Part shown: one piece after another, positions 1 to 8,300 of the stretch
Layout of the letters: every line of letters begins with the position of its first letter
How positions within the stretch are numbered: the stretch's first letter is position 1
Assembly (NCBI GenBank): GCA_030043575.1
Contig: JASHXK010000137.1
Coordinates: forward strand, 1 to 12,841
Direction of reading: 5' to 3'
Source: Terriglobales bacterium
GTDB taxonomy: Bacteria > Acidobacteriota > Terriglobia > Terriglobales > Acidobacteriaceae
DNA length: 12,841 nt
The notes under the pieces: model-generated
Told to the model about the DNA's origin: nothing
Databases searched by the model: none
What the model saw: only the letters and a program-made list of their open reading frames with translations
Made by a program: the position numbers and the translations under genes

Positions 1-675
1 GCCCGCGACACTGGCATAGGTTACGGGACTGGCAGAGAGATTGATCACCGTCAGCGCATCGGAATTGTTGGAGAACACCAGCAGGTAGTTACCATTCGGA
101 CTAACTGCGACCGAGCTTGCGGCTGGCACCGGGTAGTTGGCTGTATTCGTAAATTCGGAAACACTCCACGCTTGCACCAGGCCAGGATGCGAGCCGCTTA
201 CCGGTGCGCTGGGGACGGGGACATAAGCCGTGCTGCTATCGGGGGAAAATGCGGCCATGGGGGCCGGACCTGACAAAGTCATCGAACCCGATACTGTCTG
301 CGAGGCATTGCCAATGACGTACAGGGTATAGCTAGTCGGGTTATAAACCAAAGTACTGGCCTTGTCTGGACTGAGCACTTCGTAGGTCACCGTAGTAGAC
401 ACATCGATGGCCACCGGTTGTCCCTGAACGATCTGTCCCGCCGAGTTCGTGGTTTCGGCCGTGTAGTTGGTGGTGTCGTTCTGTGTGTTGACAATCTGCA
501 GGTCGCCGGAATAGCTGTTGCTGATGAAAGCGGCATTGGGGATATTGGCCACCGTGGGTGCGTTGGGGTTGGTTCCACCACCGCATGCTGCCATTGTGAC
601 TACAGCGATCAGCGAGGCAACCACAAGGGCGAGCCGCCTCCGGCAGCTGCCTGAGAACACACTATGATTAGACAT
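1..675 (-). CDS. Beta-propeller-like lipoprotein, C-terminus cut by window edge
   Basis: An open frame of 225 codons runs off the left edge, so only the N-terminal part is visible. The ATG at 675 is followed by a basic stretch (CRRRL), a hydrophobic helix and a lipobox-like M-A-A-C (residues 28-31) followed by GGG, which predicts a lipoprotein anchored at Cys31. The -3 Met is less usual than Leu. Further on, two blade-like segments each contain an S-P-[DN] turn: MAAFSPDSSTAYV and VAVSPNGNYLLVF, the second followed by LTVINL. These resemble YVTN/lactonase-type beta-propeller repeats, and the part before them is Thr/Ser-rich and Ig-like. No strong Shine-Dalgarno precedes the ATG. The gene is divergent from the fused methyltransferase gene, with a 131-base gap. 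The propeller call is pattern recognition; ligand and function are unknown. Confidence 0.75.
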   Translation of the reverse strand, partial: MSNHSVFSGSCRRRLALVVASLIAVVTMAACGGGTNPNAPTVANIPNAAFISNSYSGDLQIVNTQNDTTNYTAETTNSAGQIVQGQPVAIDVSTTVTYEVLSPDKASTLVYNPTSYTLYVIGNASQTVSGSMTLSGPAPMAAFSPDSSTAYVPVPSAPVSGSHPGLVQAWSVSEFTNTANYPVPAASSVAVSPNGNYLLVFSNNSDALTVINLSASPVTYASVAG

Positions 676-806
676 GAGCGGCCGTAAACGGTTGGATTAT
701 AGCAGAGTGCCACGTGGTCTTTTGAACGTTGCGCCGATGGCACTTTGCCCCGATTTGCGATAAAGTTCCAACCAAGCTATCCGCTCTACCGCTATTTGAG
801 ATCACC

Positions 807-2660
807 ATGTCAACAGGATTTCTCTCCCGGTTGCAGAAGGGCGCTGTTTTATGTGATGGCGCCATGGGTACCCTGCTCTACGCCAAAGGTATATTCATCA
901 ATCGCTGTTACGACGAACTGAATCTCTCCGCACCCGACCTCATCCGCGGCATTCATCAGGACTACCTGAAGGCGGGCGCCGACGTCATTGAAACAAACAC
1001 CTTTGGCGCGAATTCGTTTCGGTTGTCGAAACACGGATGTGTCGACAAACTGGTTGAAATCAATCGGCAGGGAGCGCGGCTGGCCCGTGAGGCGACGAAG
1101 AACTTCGATGCTCTGGTCGCCGGAGCAGTGGGACCACTAGGAGTCCGGATTGAGCCGCTGGGCAAGATCGCCCTGGCCGAGGCTCGCGACGCCTTTCGCC
1201 AGCAGATAGTGGCCTTGAATCAGGAAGGCGTGGATCTGCTGATCCTGGAGACATTTGGCTATCTCGAAGAGCTGCATCAGGCGATTCTCGCCGCACGCGA
1301 TGTGAACCCTGAGTTGCCGGTGGTTGCGCAGGTGACGATCGACGAGGACGGCAATTGCCTGGATGGATCGAGCCCGGAGCACTATGGGCCGCAGCTGGAG
1401 GCATGGGGCGCCGAGGTTGTCGGTTGTAATTGCAGCGTTGGACCCGTGGCCATGCTGGACGCGCTGGAGCGAGTTCGCGCCGTCACCACCAGACCGCTGT
1501 CGGCGCAGCCGAACGCAGGCATTCCTCGCTCGGTGGAAGGCCGCAATATCTATCTGTGCTCGCCGGAGTACATGGCGAACTTCATGGAACCGTTCGTCAA
1601 TGTCGGGGTTCGGCTGATCGGCGGTTGCTGCGGGACCACTCCCGAACACATCCACACCATGAAGCTGTTCCTGAAGGTGGGGTCGGCGCGCGCTTCCTCC
1701 TACAAATTGGCGAAGACAACGGAAACCAAACCCGTCGAGCCTCCGCCGTTGAGCGAACGCTCTGCGCTCGGTCGCAAGGTCGCCAACGGCGAATTCGTCA
1801 CTATGGTGGAGATCGTGCCGCCGCGCGGCATCGATGCCCGGCGGGAGCTCGACGGCGCCAAGTTTCTCAAGTCCGTGGGCGTGGACGCGATCAACATTCC
1901 CGATAGTCCCAGGGCCTCGGCTCGCCTGAGCAATCAGGCGCTGTGCCTGCTGGTGAAGCAGGAGGTGGGCATTGAGCCGGTCCTGCATTACACCTGTCGC
2001 GATCGCAACGTGCTGGGCATTCAGTCGGACCTGCTGGGCGCAAGCGCAGTGGGAATTCGCAATCTGATCTGCATCACCGGCGATCCGCCGAAGATGGGCG
2101 ACTATCCGGATGCGACCGCAGTCTTCGATGTCGACTCCATCGGCCTGGTGAATATCGTTCGCAATCTCAATCGCGGTCTCGACATCGGCGGCAATCCCAC
2201 CGGAAGCTCGACGGCCTTCGTCATTGCCGTCGGCGCGAATCCTGGCAGCCCCAATATCGACGAAGAAATTCGCCGCTTCGAATACAAGGTCGAGGCGGGA
2301 GCCGAGCTGGCGGTTACGCAGCCGGTCTTCGACATTCGCTTATTGGAGGATTTTCTGCGCCGCATCGAGCATTGCCACGTTCCGGTGGTTGCCGGTATCT
2401 GGCCGCTGACCAGCACACGCAATGCCGAGTTCATGAAGAACGAACTGCGGGTGTCCATTCCCGACGAGATCTTCGCCCGCATGGCAAAAGCGACAACCGC
2501 AGACGCGGCGCGCGCCGAGGGCGTCGCCATTGCACGTGACATGCTGGCTGCGGTCAAAGACATGGTGCAGGGCGCGCAGATCAGCGCGCCATTCGGCCGA
2601 TATTCCTGCGCCGTGGATGTACTGGAGGCACTGGGGACGAGCAAGCGGGCTGCAGTGTAG
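807..2660 (+). CDS. Bifunctional homocysteine S-methyltransferase / methylenetetrahydrofolate reductase
   Basis: A 617-residue cytoplasmic enzyme of the same architecture and length as B. subtilis YitJ. Residues about 10-300 are a homocysteine S-methyltransferase barrel: the DGAMGT motif near the N-terminus, ETNTF, GCNCS (C209) and GGCCGT (C274, C275), which are the three expected zinc ligands. A linker of about 30 residues follows. Residues about 330-600 are a MetF-type barrel: MVEIVPPRG at 333 (E335 is the likely counterpart of the catalytic Glu of E. coli MetF), ITGDPP (D426) and a TQPVFD motif. It should reduce 5,10-methylene- to 5-methyl-THF and methylate homocysteine; the donor for the second reaction cannot be told from sequence. 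The frame is open back to a TTG at 729, but the ATG at 807 gives the normal family N-terminus. The ribosome-binding site is weak (only GAG nearby). The metH gene on the opposite strand would use the methyl-THF product. Confidence 0.93.
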   Translation: MSTGFLSRLQKGAVLCDGAMGTLLYAKGIFINRCYDELNLSAPDLIRGIHQDYLKAGADVIETNTFGANSFRLSKHGCVDKLVEINRQGARLAREATKNFDALVAGAVGPLGVRIEPLGKIALAEARDAFRQQIVALNQEGVDLLILETFGYLEELHQAILAARDVNPELPVVAQVTIDEDGNCLDGSSPEHYGPQLEAWGAEVVGCNCSVGPVAMLDALERVRAVTTRPLSAQPNAGIPRSVEGRNIYLCSPEYMANFMEPFVNVGVRLIGGCCGTTPEHIHTMKLFLKVGSARASSYKLAKTTETKPVEPPPLSERSALGRKVANGEFVTMVEIVPPRGIDARRELDGAKFLKSVGVDAINIPDSPRASARLSNQALCLLVKQEVGIEPVLHYTCRDRNVLGIQSDLLGASAVGIRNLICITGDPPKMGDYPDATAVFDVDSIGLVNIVRNLNRGLDIGGNPTGSSTAFVIAVGANPGSPNIDEEIRRFEYKVEAGAELAVTQPVFDIRLLEDFLRRIEHCHVPVVAGIWPLTSTRNAEFMKNELRVSIPDEIFARMAKATTADAARAEGVAIARDMLAAVKDMVQGAQISAPFGRYSCAVDVLEALGTSKRAAV

Positions 2661-2852
2661 ATTCCGTACCAGGCCCCACACACGGCCGATGAACCCAGTT
2701 TTCCGTCCCATCCGATTTTGGGGATGCTCTCCGTAAGTCGTCCAGTTTCAGTTGTTTAGCACTGCACTGACGCGACGAATTTTCACCCTCCGAATTTCAG
2801 TGCGCCCTGATAAAATTCCTAGCCATTCGTAGTACCGCGTCACATCGGGGCG

Positions 2853-3827
2853 ATGAAACGATCCAACAGAGCTGGCCGAATCTGTTTGGTTCTTGCGACG
2901 GGCGCAACGCTCACCGCGTGCGCCAGCGCGCAGATTCGCGGTGTCTACTCGCCGGGCTCGAATCTTAGCGGCGCGGGAGGGGTTCCCGACCCCGGTTTTT
3001 CTTACTCCAATCAGTTCTGGTACAACACAGCCGACCGTCTATACGCCCCCGACGGCAAACCTCGGCCGGATGACGACAATTTCTTTGCCCTCATCGATAA
3101 CAATTCCTTCACTCTGGTTCCCAAATCCAAATTGTGGGGCGCGAAGCTGGAACTCATGGTGGACGTGGCCATCTCAAAGGGCAGCTTCTCCGCGATCGAT
3201 TCTAACGTCGTTATATCAAAGAGCGGCTTGGCCACCTTAGAGCAGCAGACCTACGGAGTGAGCGCCGTTGGCTTCACTAATATCAACTTCGTTCCCTTCG
3301 ATCTGGGCTGGAATTTCAAGCGCCTGGACCTGCAGGTGGGTGCGAGCATCTATGCCTTCAGCGGACGCTATACGCCGTTGCTGCGCGACAATCTCAGTTC
3401 CGGTTGCTGGACCTTCGGTCCGCAGGTTGGGGCGACGATTTATCTGACCAAAAGCAAATCCAACCAGGTGAGCGTTTATAACTACTACGCCTGGAACACG
3501 CAAGAGGCGCGCCGCCCAGCCGACCCCGTCACGCCGGGACAAAACGAATCGATTGACTATTCGCTATCGCATACCTTCAGCTTCGGCAAGGAGGAGAAGT
3601 GGTCGCTGCTGGCCGGCCCTGCGGGATACGGACAGTGGCAAACGACAGCCAATGAGCGGCGCGACAGCCAGGGTTTGAAATACACCATCCAGGCCGGAGG
3701 CTTCACGGTAAATGTCTCGACGCCGTATAAAGGCGTCTATTTCGGCACCAGCCAACTATGGGAATACGACGCTCATGACACCTATGAAGGGCGCACCAGG
3801 ATCGTCACCGGCGGCATAAATTTCTGA
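2853..3827 (+). CDS. Exported outer-membrane beta-barrel-like protein (phenol-degradation MetA-like family)
   Basis: A 324-residue exported protein. It opens with a basic N-terminus (MKRSNRAGR) and a short hydrophobic helix ending LTAC-ASAQ. This can be read as a lipobox (Cys23) or as a signal peptidase I site after ASA; which is used cannot be decided. The mature part has alternating, aromatic-rich strands (for example WNFKRLDLQVGASIYAF, FGPQVGATIYL, YSLSHTFSFG) and ends in the aromatic residue Phe (GGINF), as outer-membrane barrels typically do. The overall look fits the 'putative MetA-pathway of phenol degradation' / SphA-like transporter family, whose members have varied or unknown substrates, so the family name should not be read as a function. 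The start is the ATG at 2853 with only a weak GGGG upstream. It stands alone between the fused enzyme and xseB; no operon partner is evident. Confidence 0.7.
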   Translation: MKRSNRAGRICLVLATGATLTACASAQIRGVYSPGSNLSGAGGVPDPGFSYSNQFWYNTADRLYAPDGKPRPDDDNFFALIDNNSFTLVPKSKLWGAKLELMVDVAISKGSFSAIDSNVVISKSGLATLEQQTYGVSAVGFTNINFVPFDLGWNFKRLDLQVGASIYAFSGRYTPLLRDNLSSGCWTFGPQVGATIYLTKSKSNQVSVYNYYAWNTQEARRPADPVTPGQNESIDYSLSHTFSFGKEEKWSLLAGPAGYGQWQTTANERRDSQGLKYTIQAGGFTVNVSTPYKGVYFGTSQLWEYDAHDTYEGRTRIVTGGINF

Positions 3828-3912
3828 TCGCCGATTGCACCACAAATGAGGCTGTGAAATTTTCATTCGTATTGAGGAAATCTGGATTAGAATCGCCTGA
3901 AGGGGTTCGAGT

Positions 3913-4143
3913 TTGCCGAAGTTTGAAGAGTGCCTGGAGCGGCTGGAGAAAATCGTAGCGGAACTGGAAAAGGGTGATGTCCCGCTCGACCGCGCCTTGC
4001 AACTCTTCGATGAAGGCATGAAGCTTTCAGGCTCCTGCCGGAAAGAATTGGAGGATGCCGAAGGCAAAGTAGAGATTCTGCTGAAGCGTAATGGCAAACT
4101 TCAGCCGGAACCCTTCGAACCCGCCAACGACGCCACCAAGTAG
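3913..4143 (+). CDS. xseB: Exodeoxyribonuclease VII small subunit
   Basis: A 76-residue protein, normal length for XseB, with the family signature: F-E-x-C-L-x-R-L-E-x-I-V at the N-terminus, E-x-G-D-V-P-L-D-x-A at residues 20-30, then LFDEGMKL and a helical stretch ending in VEILL. It forms a two-helix hairpin that binds in many copies to XseA, the catalytic subunit of exonuclease VII, which degrades single-stranded DNA. The start is a TTG at 3913: an in-frame TGA at 3898-3900 excludes anything further upstream, and AGGGG at 3901-3905 gives a well-placed Shine-Dalgarno. No xseA gene lies in the window, so the partner must be encoded elsewhere. The C-terminal tail (about 12 residues, Pro/Asn/Asp-rich) looks disordered. 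Confidence 0.93.
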   Translation: MPKFEECLERLEKIVAELEKGDVPLDRALQLFDEGMKLSGSCRKELEDAEGKVEILLKRNGKLQPEPFEPANDATK

Positions 4144-4203
4144 CGCTAGTAATTTGTTCCTCTGGCCCGGTTCCTCGTACCCCGAAGTCACCAAATTCAC
4201 AAT

Positions 4204-4222
4204 TGATGGCATTGCGCCATCA
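4204..4222 (+). terminator. Hairpin between xseB and the receiver gene, candidate terminator
   Basis: TGATGGC and GCCATCA form a perfect 7-bp stem around a 5-base loop, followed by TTCATTCCT, which is T-rich but not a clean U-tract. It lies 26 bases before the receiver ATG at 4248, so it could end xseB transcription weakly or act as a leader structure or operator for the next gene. Confidence 0.35.
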
Positions 4223-4247
4223 TTCATTCCTAGCTAAGAGGTTTGTC

Positions 4248-4625
4248 ATGCGGCCTATCAATGTTGTCCTCGCTCACCACGACGCAGTATCGGCCGAGCG
4301 CCTGGCTGCATCGCTGGGAAAGGAATTTCGCAACCTGGTGGTTGCGAAATCAGCCGAAGAAACCCGCTCCGCCGTAGCACGCTTTCGTGCGCCGTTTGCG
4401 GTCGTTGATCTCGAATTGGTTGACATGGCCGAGTTGAAAGAGCTCTGCAGGAGCTTTCCTGCCACGGCCTTCGTTTGTATTCACCGCCTGGCCGATGACC
4501 GGATGTGGACGCAGTCGCTGGCGAATGGCGCGGTCGATTGCTGTCATTGCAACGATCTGCGCAGCATTCTGCAGGCTTCAGAACGCTACGTCGTGATCAG
4601 CCGCGGGCGCAGCGCAGCGGCGTAA
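4248..4625 (+). CDS. Stand-alone receiver-like protein with degenerate active site
   Basis: A 125-residue protein with the size and alternating strand/helix pattern of a CheY-type receiver domain and no output domain. The phospho-acceptor Asp is present in FAVVDLE (D54, the usual position). Other canonical residues are altered: the N-terminal acidic pair is H-H-D (residues 10-12), the Ser/Thr switch after strand 4 appears to be replaced (FVCIHR), and no Lys-Pro follows strand 5, where a Cys-rich DCCHC is found. It is therefore a pseudo-receiver or an atypical one, perhaps a protein-interaction module rather than a standard phospho-relay partner. The ATG at 4248 is chosen over an upstream ATG at 4203 because AAGAGG lies at a good distance before it and it starts directly at the first beta strand. 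No histidine kinase is nearby. It converges on the PP-loop gene with a 75-base gap. Confidence 0.7.
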   Translation: MRPINVVLAHHDAVSAERLAASLGKEFRNLVVAKSAEETRSAVARFRAPFAVVDLELVDMAELKELCRSFPATAFVCIHRLADDRMWTQSLANGAVDCCHCNDLRSILQASERYVVISRGRSAAA

Positions 4626-4662
4626 CCGCTATCGGCTTTCGGCCAACACATCTCCACTGTCG

Positions 4663-4683
4663 GACAATCGCCGGAAGATTGTC
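4663..4683. terminator. Hairpin between convergent genes, candidate bidirectional terminator
   Basis: GACAATC and GATTGTC form a perfect 7-bp stem with a 7-base loop, in the 75-base gap between the stop of the receiver gene (+) and the stop of the PP-loop gene (-). Position suggests shared termination. Neither side has a T-run, so it is not a textbook intrinsic terminator. Confidence 0.35.
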
Positions 4684-4700
4684 ATCGCGAGGAGGGTTGT

Positions 4701-5381
4701 TTAGCTTGCTTTGCGCACCTGGAAGTCGGCAAAGGCGAATCGATCGCGAATGACAATCTCTCCCGGCTCAAGTTCGATAGGAGAATGGAACATCGGTCCG
4801 GAAGAGACGCAGGTGTGGAACTCCCCGCGTTCGCCACAGGGATCGATTTCGATCGGGAGTTCGTTAAGCAAGCGTTCATCGAAATCTCTGCCGGCAAAGT
4901 CCGCTGACAGCTGGTGCGTATCGACGCACGTCAACTTGGCACGCAGACCTCCGGCAATCATTTCTCTAGCTAGAGCTGCAGTCGGCATCTGCCACAGCGG
5001 GAAGAGTGGCTGCAATCCGGTTTCTCGCAGCTGCGTTTCGCGATAGGCTCGCACATCCTCCAGGAACAAATCGCCGAAAGCCACGGCGTTGATTTTCTCG
5101 TCGACAGCGCGCTGGCAGACTTCGCGCATCCGCACCTCGTAATCGGCATTGGAACACGGCCATGGCAGCGGAACATCCCACAACGGCAGCGATGCTGCCT
5201 TAGCCTGCGCCTCCAGCACAGATCGCCGCGTGCCGTGCATCGCTACGCGGTCGAATTCGCTGTTCAGTGTTGTGAGTAATCCGGCGATCTCGTACTCCGA
5301 ACGTAGATGAAGGACATGGAGCGCCCAGGCGCTGTCTTTGCCACTGCTCCAGGAAAGAAGAACGCGAGTCATGCGATGCAT
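4701..5381 (-). CDS. PP-loop ATPase, COG2102 / Dph6-like (MJ0570-related)
   Basis: A 226-residue cytoplasmic protein of the N-type ATP pyrophosphatase superfamily. The PP-loop is SSGKDS at residues 12-17. Family motifs follow: LLTTLN, then VAMHG, VAFGDLFLEDVRAYRE in the middle, GLQPLFPLW, and the hallmark GERGEFHT at 183-190 followed by GPMF. In eukaryotes and archaea this family (Dph6) amidates diphthine on elongation factor 2. Bacteria lack diphthamide, so that product name should not be transferred; the substrate is unknown, but ATP-dependent adenylation and amidation of a carboxylate is the expected chemistry. The ATG at 5381 is 11 bases after the metH stop, in the same direction, so co-transcription with metH is likely. 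A second ATG at 5372 is an alternative start and neither has a strong Shine-Dalgarno. Confidence 0.85.
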   Translation of the reverse strand: MHRMTRVLLSWSSGKDSAWALHVLHLRSEYEIAGLLTTLNSEFDRVAMHGTRRSVLEAQAKAASLPLWDVPLPWPCSNADYEVRMREVCQRAVDEKINAVAFGDLFLEDVRAYRETQLRETGLQPLFPLWQMPTAALAREMIAGGLRAKLTCVDTHQLSADFAGRDFDERLLNELPIEIDPCGERGEFHTCVSSGPMFHSPIELEPGEIVIRDRFAFADFQVRKAS

Positions 5382-5392
5382 TCAGCGTTACG

Positions 5393-8300
5393 CTATGCTA
5401 CGAAATACTTCGCCGCAGGATGATGCACGATAATCGCCGATGTGCTCTGCTCGGGCTCCAATAAGAATCCAGTCGTCAGATGCACGCCGATGTTCTCGTC
5501 CGGATGGATCATCGCGAACAGCTTCGTCTGGTCCTCAAGATTTGGGCACGCCGGATAGCCGAACGAGTAGCGCGAGCCGCGATACTTCTGATGAAACAGA
5601 TCGCGGATGTGCGGTGAGTCGTCGCCGGCGATGCCGAGCTCTTCACGAATGCGCTTATGCGCCAGTTCGGCCAGCGCTTCGGCTGATTCGACGCTCAGGC
5701 CATGCAGGTAGAGATACTTGGTGTATTCGCCGCCCTCGAAGAGCTTTTGCGTCTCGTGCGAAGCTTTATCGCCGATAGTCACGCACGACATGCCGATCAC
5801 GTCCATCTTGCCGCTAGGCTTCGGCAGGAAGAAATCCGAGATACACAACCGCCGTCCCTCACGCTGGCGCGGGAAGGTGAAGCGCAGCGCTTCGGGCGGA
5901 ATCGCGTCGCCCTGCTTCCAGCCTTCGGGCAAGTTGTAGACGATGGTGTCGTTGCCGTCGCCCTGCGCGCCGAAGTAGCCATAGACGACCTTCGGCTGGA
6001 ACCATCCCGCGGCGATCACTTCCTCTTCCAGATCGCGCAGGATGGGGCGATACTTCGTCTCGACCAGCCGGCCGTAATCCTCTTGTGAAGCGGTCTTGAG
6101 CTGCCACTGATTCTTAAAGAGCGCAGTCTCATTGATGTACCGGAAGATTTCGCGCAGGTCAAAGTCCTGCGGCGCAAGCACGCGCACGCCCCAAAACGGC
6201 GGCCGCGGAATATCCGGCGCGGAGGGAATCTCTATGCTCGGAGTCGTCGCCGCTTCGCCTTCCAATACGCCAACAGCAGCGGCTCGAGCGAACTCTTTCA
6301 CGACGCGACCTTCTTCAATGCGTTTCTCGCGCGCGCCGTTGGGAGAAGACAGATCCTCCATCAGGTGGAGACCGGCGAAGGCGTCATCGGCGTAGAAGAT
6401 GCCGCCGTTGTACTCGCGACGCAGATCGTCTTCGACGTATTTGCGGGTGAGCGCCGCGCCACCGCAAATGACAGGGAACTCCAGCTTCTGATGATGCAGG
6501 TCCTGGACCACGTACTTCATCTCCAGCGTCGACTTCACCAGCAGCCCGCTGAGACCGATTGCGTCGGCTTTCACATCCAGCGCGGCTTTGATAATCGCGT
6601 CCGAGGGCTGCTTGATGCCGAGGTTCACCACGCGATAGCCGTTGTTGCTGAGGATGATGTCAACGAGGTTCTTGCCGATGTCGTGGACATCGCCCTTCAC
6701 CGTGGCCAGGACAATGGTTCCCTTCTGCGAGCCCTCGGTCTTCTCCATCTTGGGCTCGAGATACGCGACGGCGGCCTTCATCACCCCGGCCGAGTCGAGC
6801 ACCGACGGCAGCTGCATCTTGCGTGCGCCGAAGAGATCGCCGACGGTCCTCATGCCGTCGAGCAGAACATTGTTGATCAGGTCAAGCGGGGAATAGGTGC
6901 CGAGCGCTTCTTCCAGAATTTCGTCGAGAGATTTCTTGTTCGCTCCGTCGCCGACGGATTTCTCGCCGTTGATAATCGCCCACTTCAGCTTGTCTTCGAC
7001 CGAGAGCGTATCGACGTGTGCGGTAGTCTTCTCTTCCTTGCCCTTGGTCCCGGCGAAGTGCGCCATATAGACCTGGAGCGGATCGCCGTTCGACTGATCG
7101 AAGAAGATCAGCTTGCGCGCCAGATCAACTTCGGCTTCAGGAATCTTGTACAACGGATAGATTTTGCTGTAGTTAACGATCGCCATATCGAGGCCATGAT
7201 CGACCGCCTCGTGCATGAAAACGCTGTTCAGAATGCGCCGCGAGTAGACGTTCAGCCCGAACGAAATGTTGCTGACGCCGAGGATGGTCTTGACCTCGGG
7301 CAACTCCTGCTTGATCGCTTTGACCGCCTTCAGCGTCTCGATGCCGGCGGTGCGGTAATCTTCCTGGCCGGTCGAGATAGGCAGCGTGAGCGCGTCGAAG
7401 ATCAGATCGCAGGGGCGGATGCTGTACCTGTTCACCGCCAGATCGAAGATGCGCTTGGCGATGGCCAGCTTCTTCTGCCAGGTCAGCGCCATGCCGTCTT
7501 CGTCGATGGTGAGCGCGATGACCGCCGCGCCATAGCGCTTGGCCATGGGCAGAACTTTCGACGTACGCTTCTCGCCGTCCTCCAGGTTGATGGAGTTGAT
7601 GATCGCCTTGCCTGGGATGCGCTTCAACGCCTCCTCGATCACGTCGGCTTCGGTGGAGTCAACGGTGATGGGCGCGGGCACGCGCGTGGCGATCTTTTCG
7701 AGGATGTTCGAGATGTAGCCCTTCTCGTCCTCGCCCACAATGGCGCAGCACAGGTCGAGCATGTGCGAGCCTTCGTTCACCAGCTTCTTGGCGAGCGTGA
7801 GGATGCCGTCGTAGTCCTGCGCGCGCACCATGTTCTTGAAGTGCTCGACGCGCGTGGTGGTGTTCATCTCCTCAGCCACGACGAGCGGCTTTGGGTCGAG
7901 GTCGAGCGGGACCATGGAATACGCGCTGGCAGCCGCGGCCGCGGTCTTCACTTCGCGCTTCGCGGGCTCGAGGTTCGCGCAAGCTTCGGAGACGGCCTTG
8001 ATGTGCGCGTAGTTCGTGCCGCAGCATCCGCCGACGATGCGCACACCGTATTCGGTGATGAACTGCTTGTGGTAGTCGGCGAGCTCCTGCGGCTGGAGTT
8101 GGTAGACTGCGCGGCCGCCAACATTCTGCGGTAATCCGGCGTTCGGTAAGACCGAGACGGGACGCGGCGAGTTCGCGCCGAGATAGCGCACGCCGTCGTT
8201 CATCTCTTTCGGACCGGTGGCGCAGTTCATGCCGATGACGGCGACGTCAAACATCTCCAGCGTGGTGAGTGCCGCGCCAATCTCGGTGCCGAGCAGCATC

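Noticed and set aside
709..717. CACGTG palindrome upstream of the fused enzyme, also found at 9300-9305 upstream of metH, as a shared methionine operator
   Set aside because: A 6-base site is expected about three times by chance here, and further copies occur inside coding sequence (near 2533 and 11383).
738..758. TGGCAC followed by TTTGC as a sigma-54 promoter for the fused enzyme
   Set aside because: The GG and GC doublets are 6 or 16 bases apart instead of the required 10.
1137..1988. A 283-codon open frame on the minus strand opposite the fused methyltransferase/reductase
   Set aside because: Antisense to strongly conserved motifs of a clear gene; composition is typical of a shadow frame.
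2777..2818. GAATTTT...AAAATTC inverted repeat and TAAAAT -10-like box before the barrel-like gene
   Set aside because: The stem is AT-only with a long loop, and no -35 sits at a usable distance from the -10-like box.
6365..8134. A 589-codon open frame on the + strand opposite metH
   Set aside because: It lies wholly antisense to conserved MetH codons, its product is rich in Asp/Val/Arg/His as expected from reading GC-rich codons backwards, and it shows no recognisable domain.
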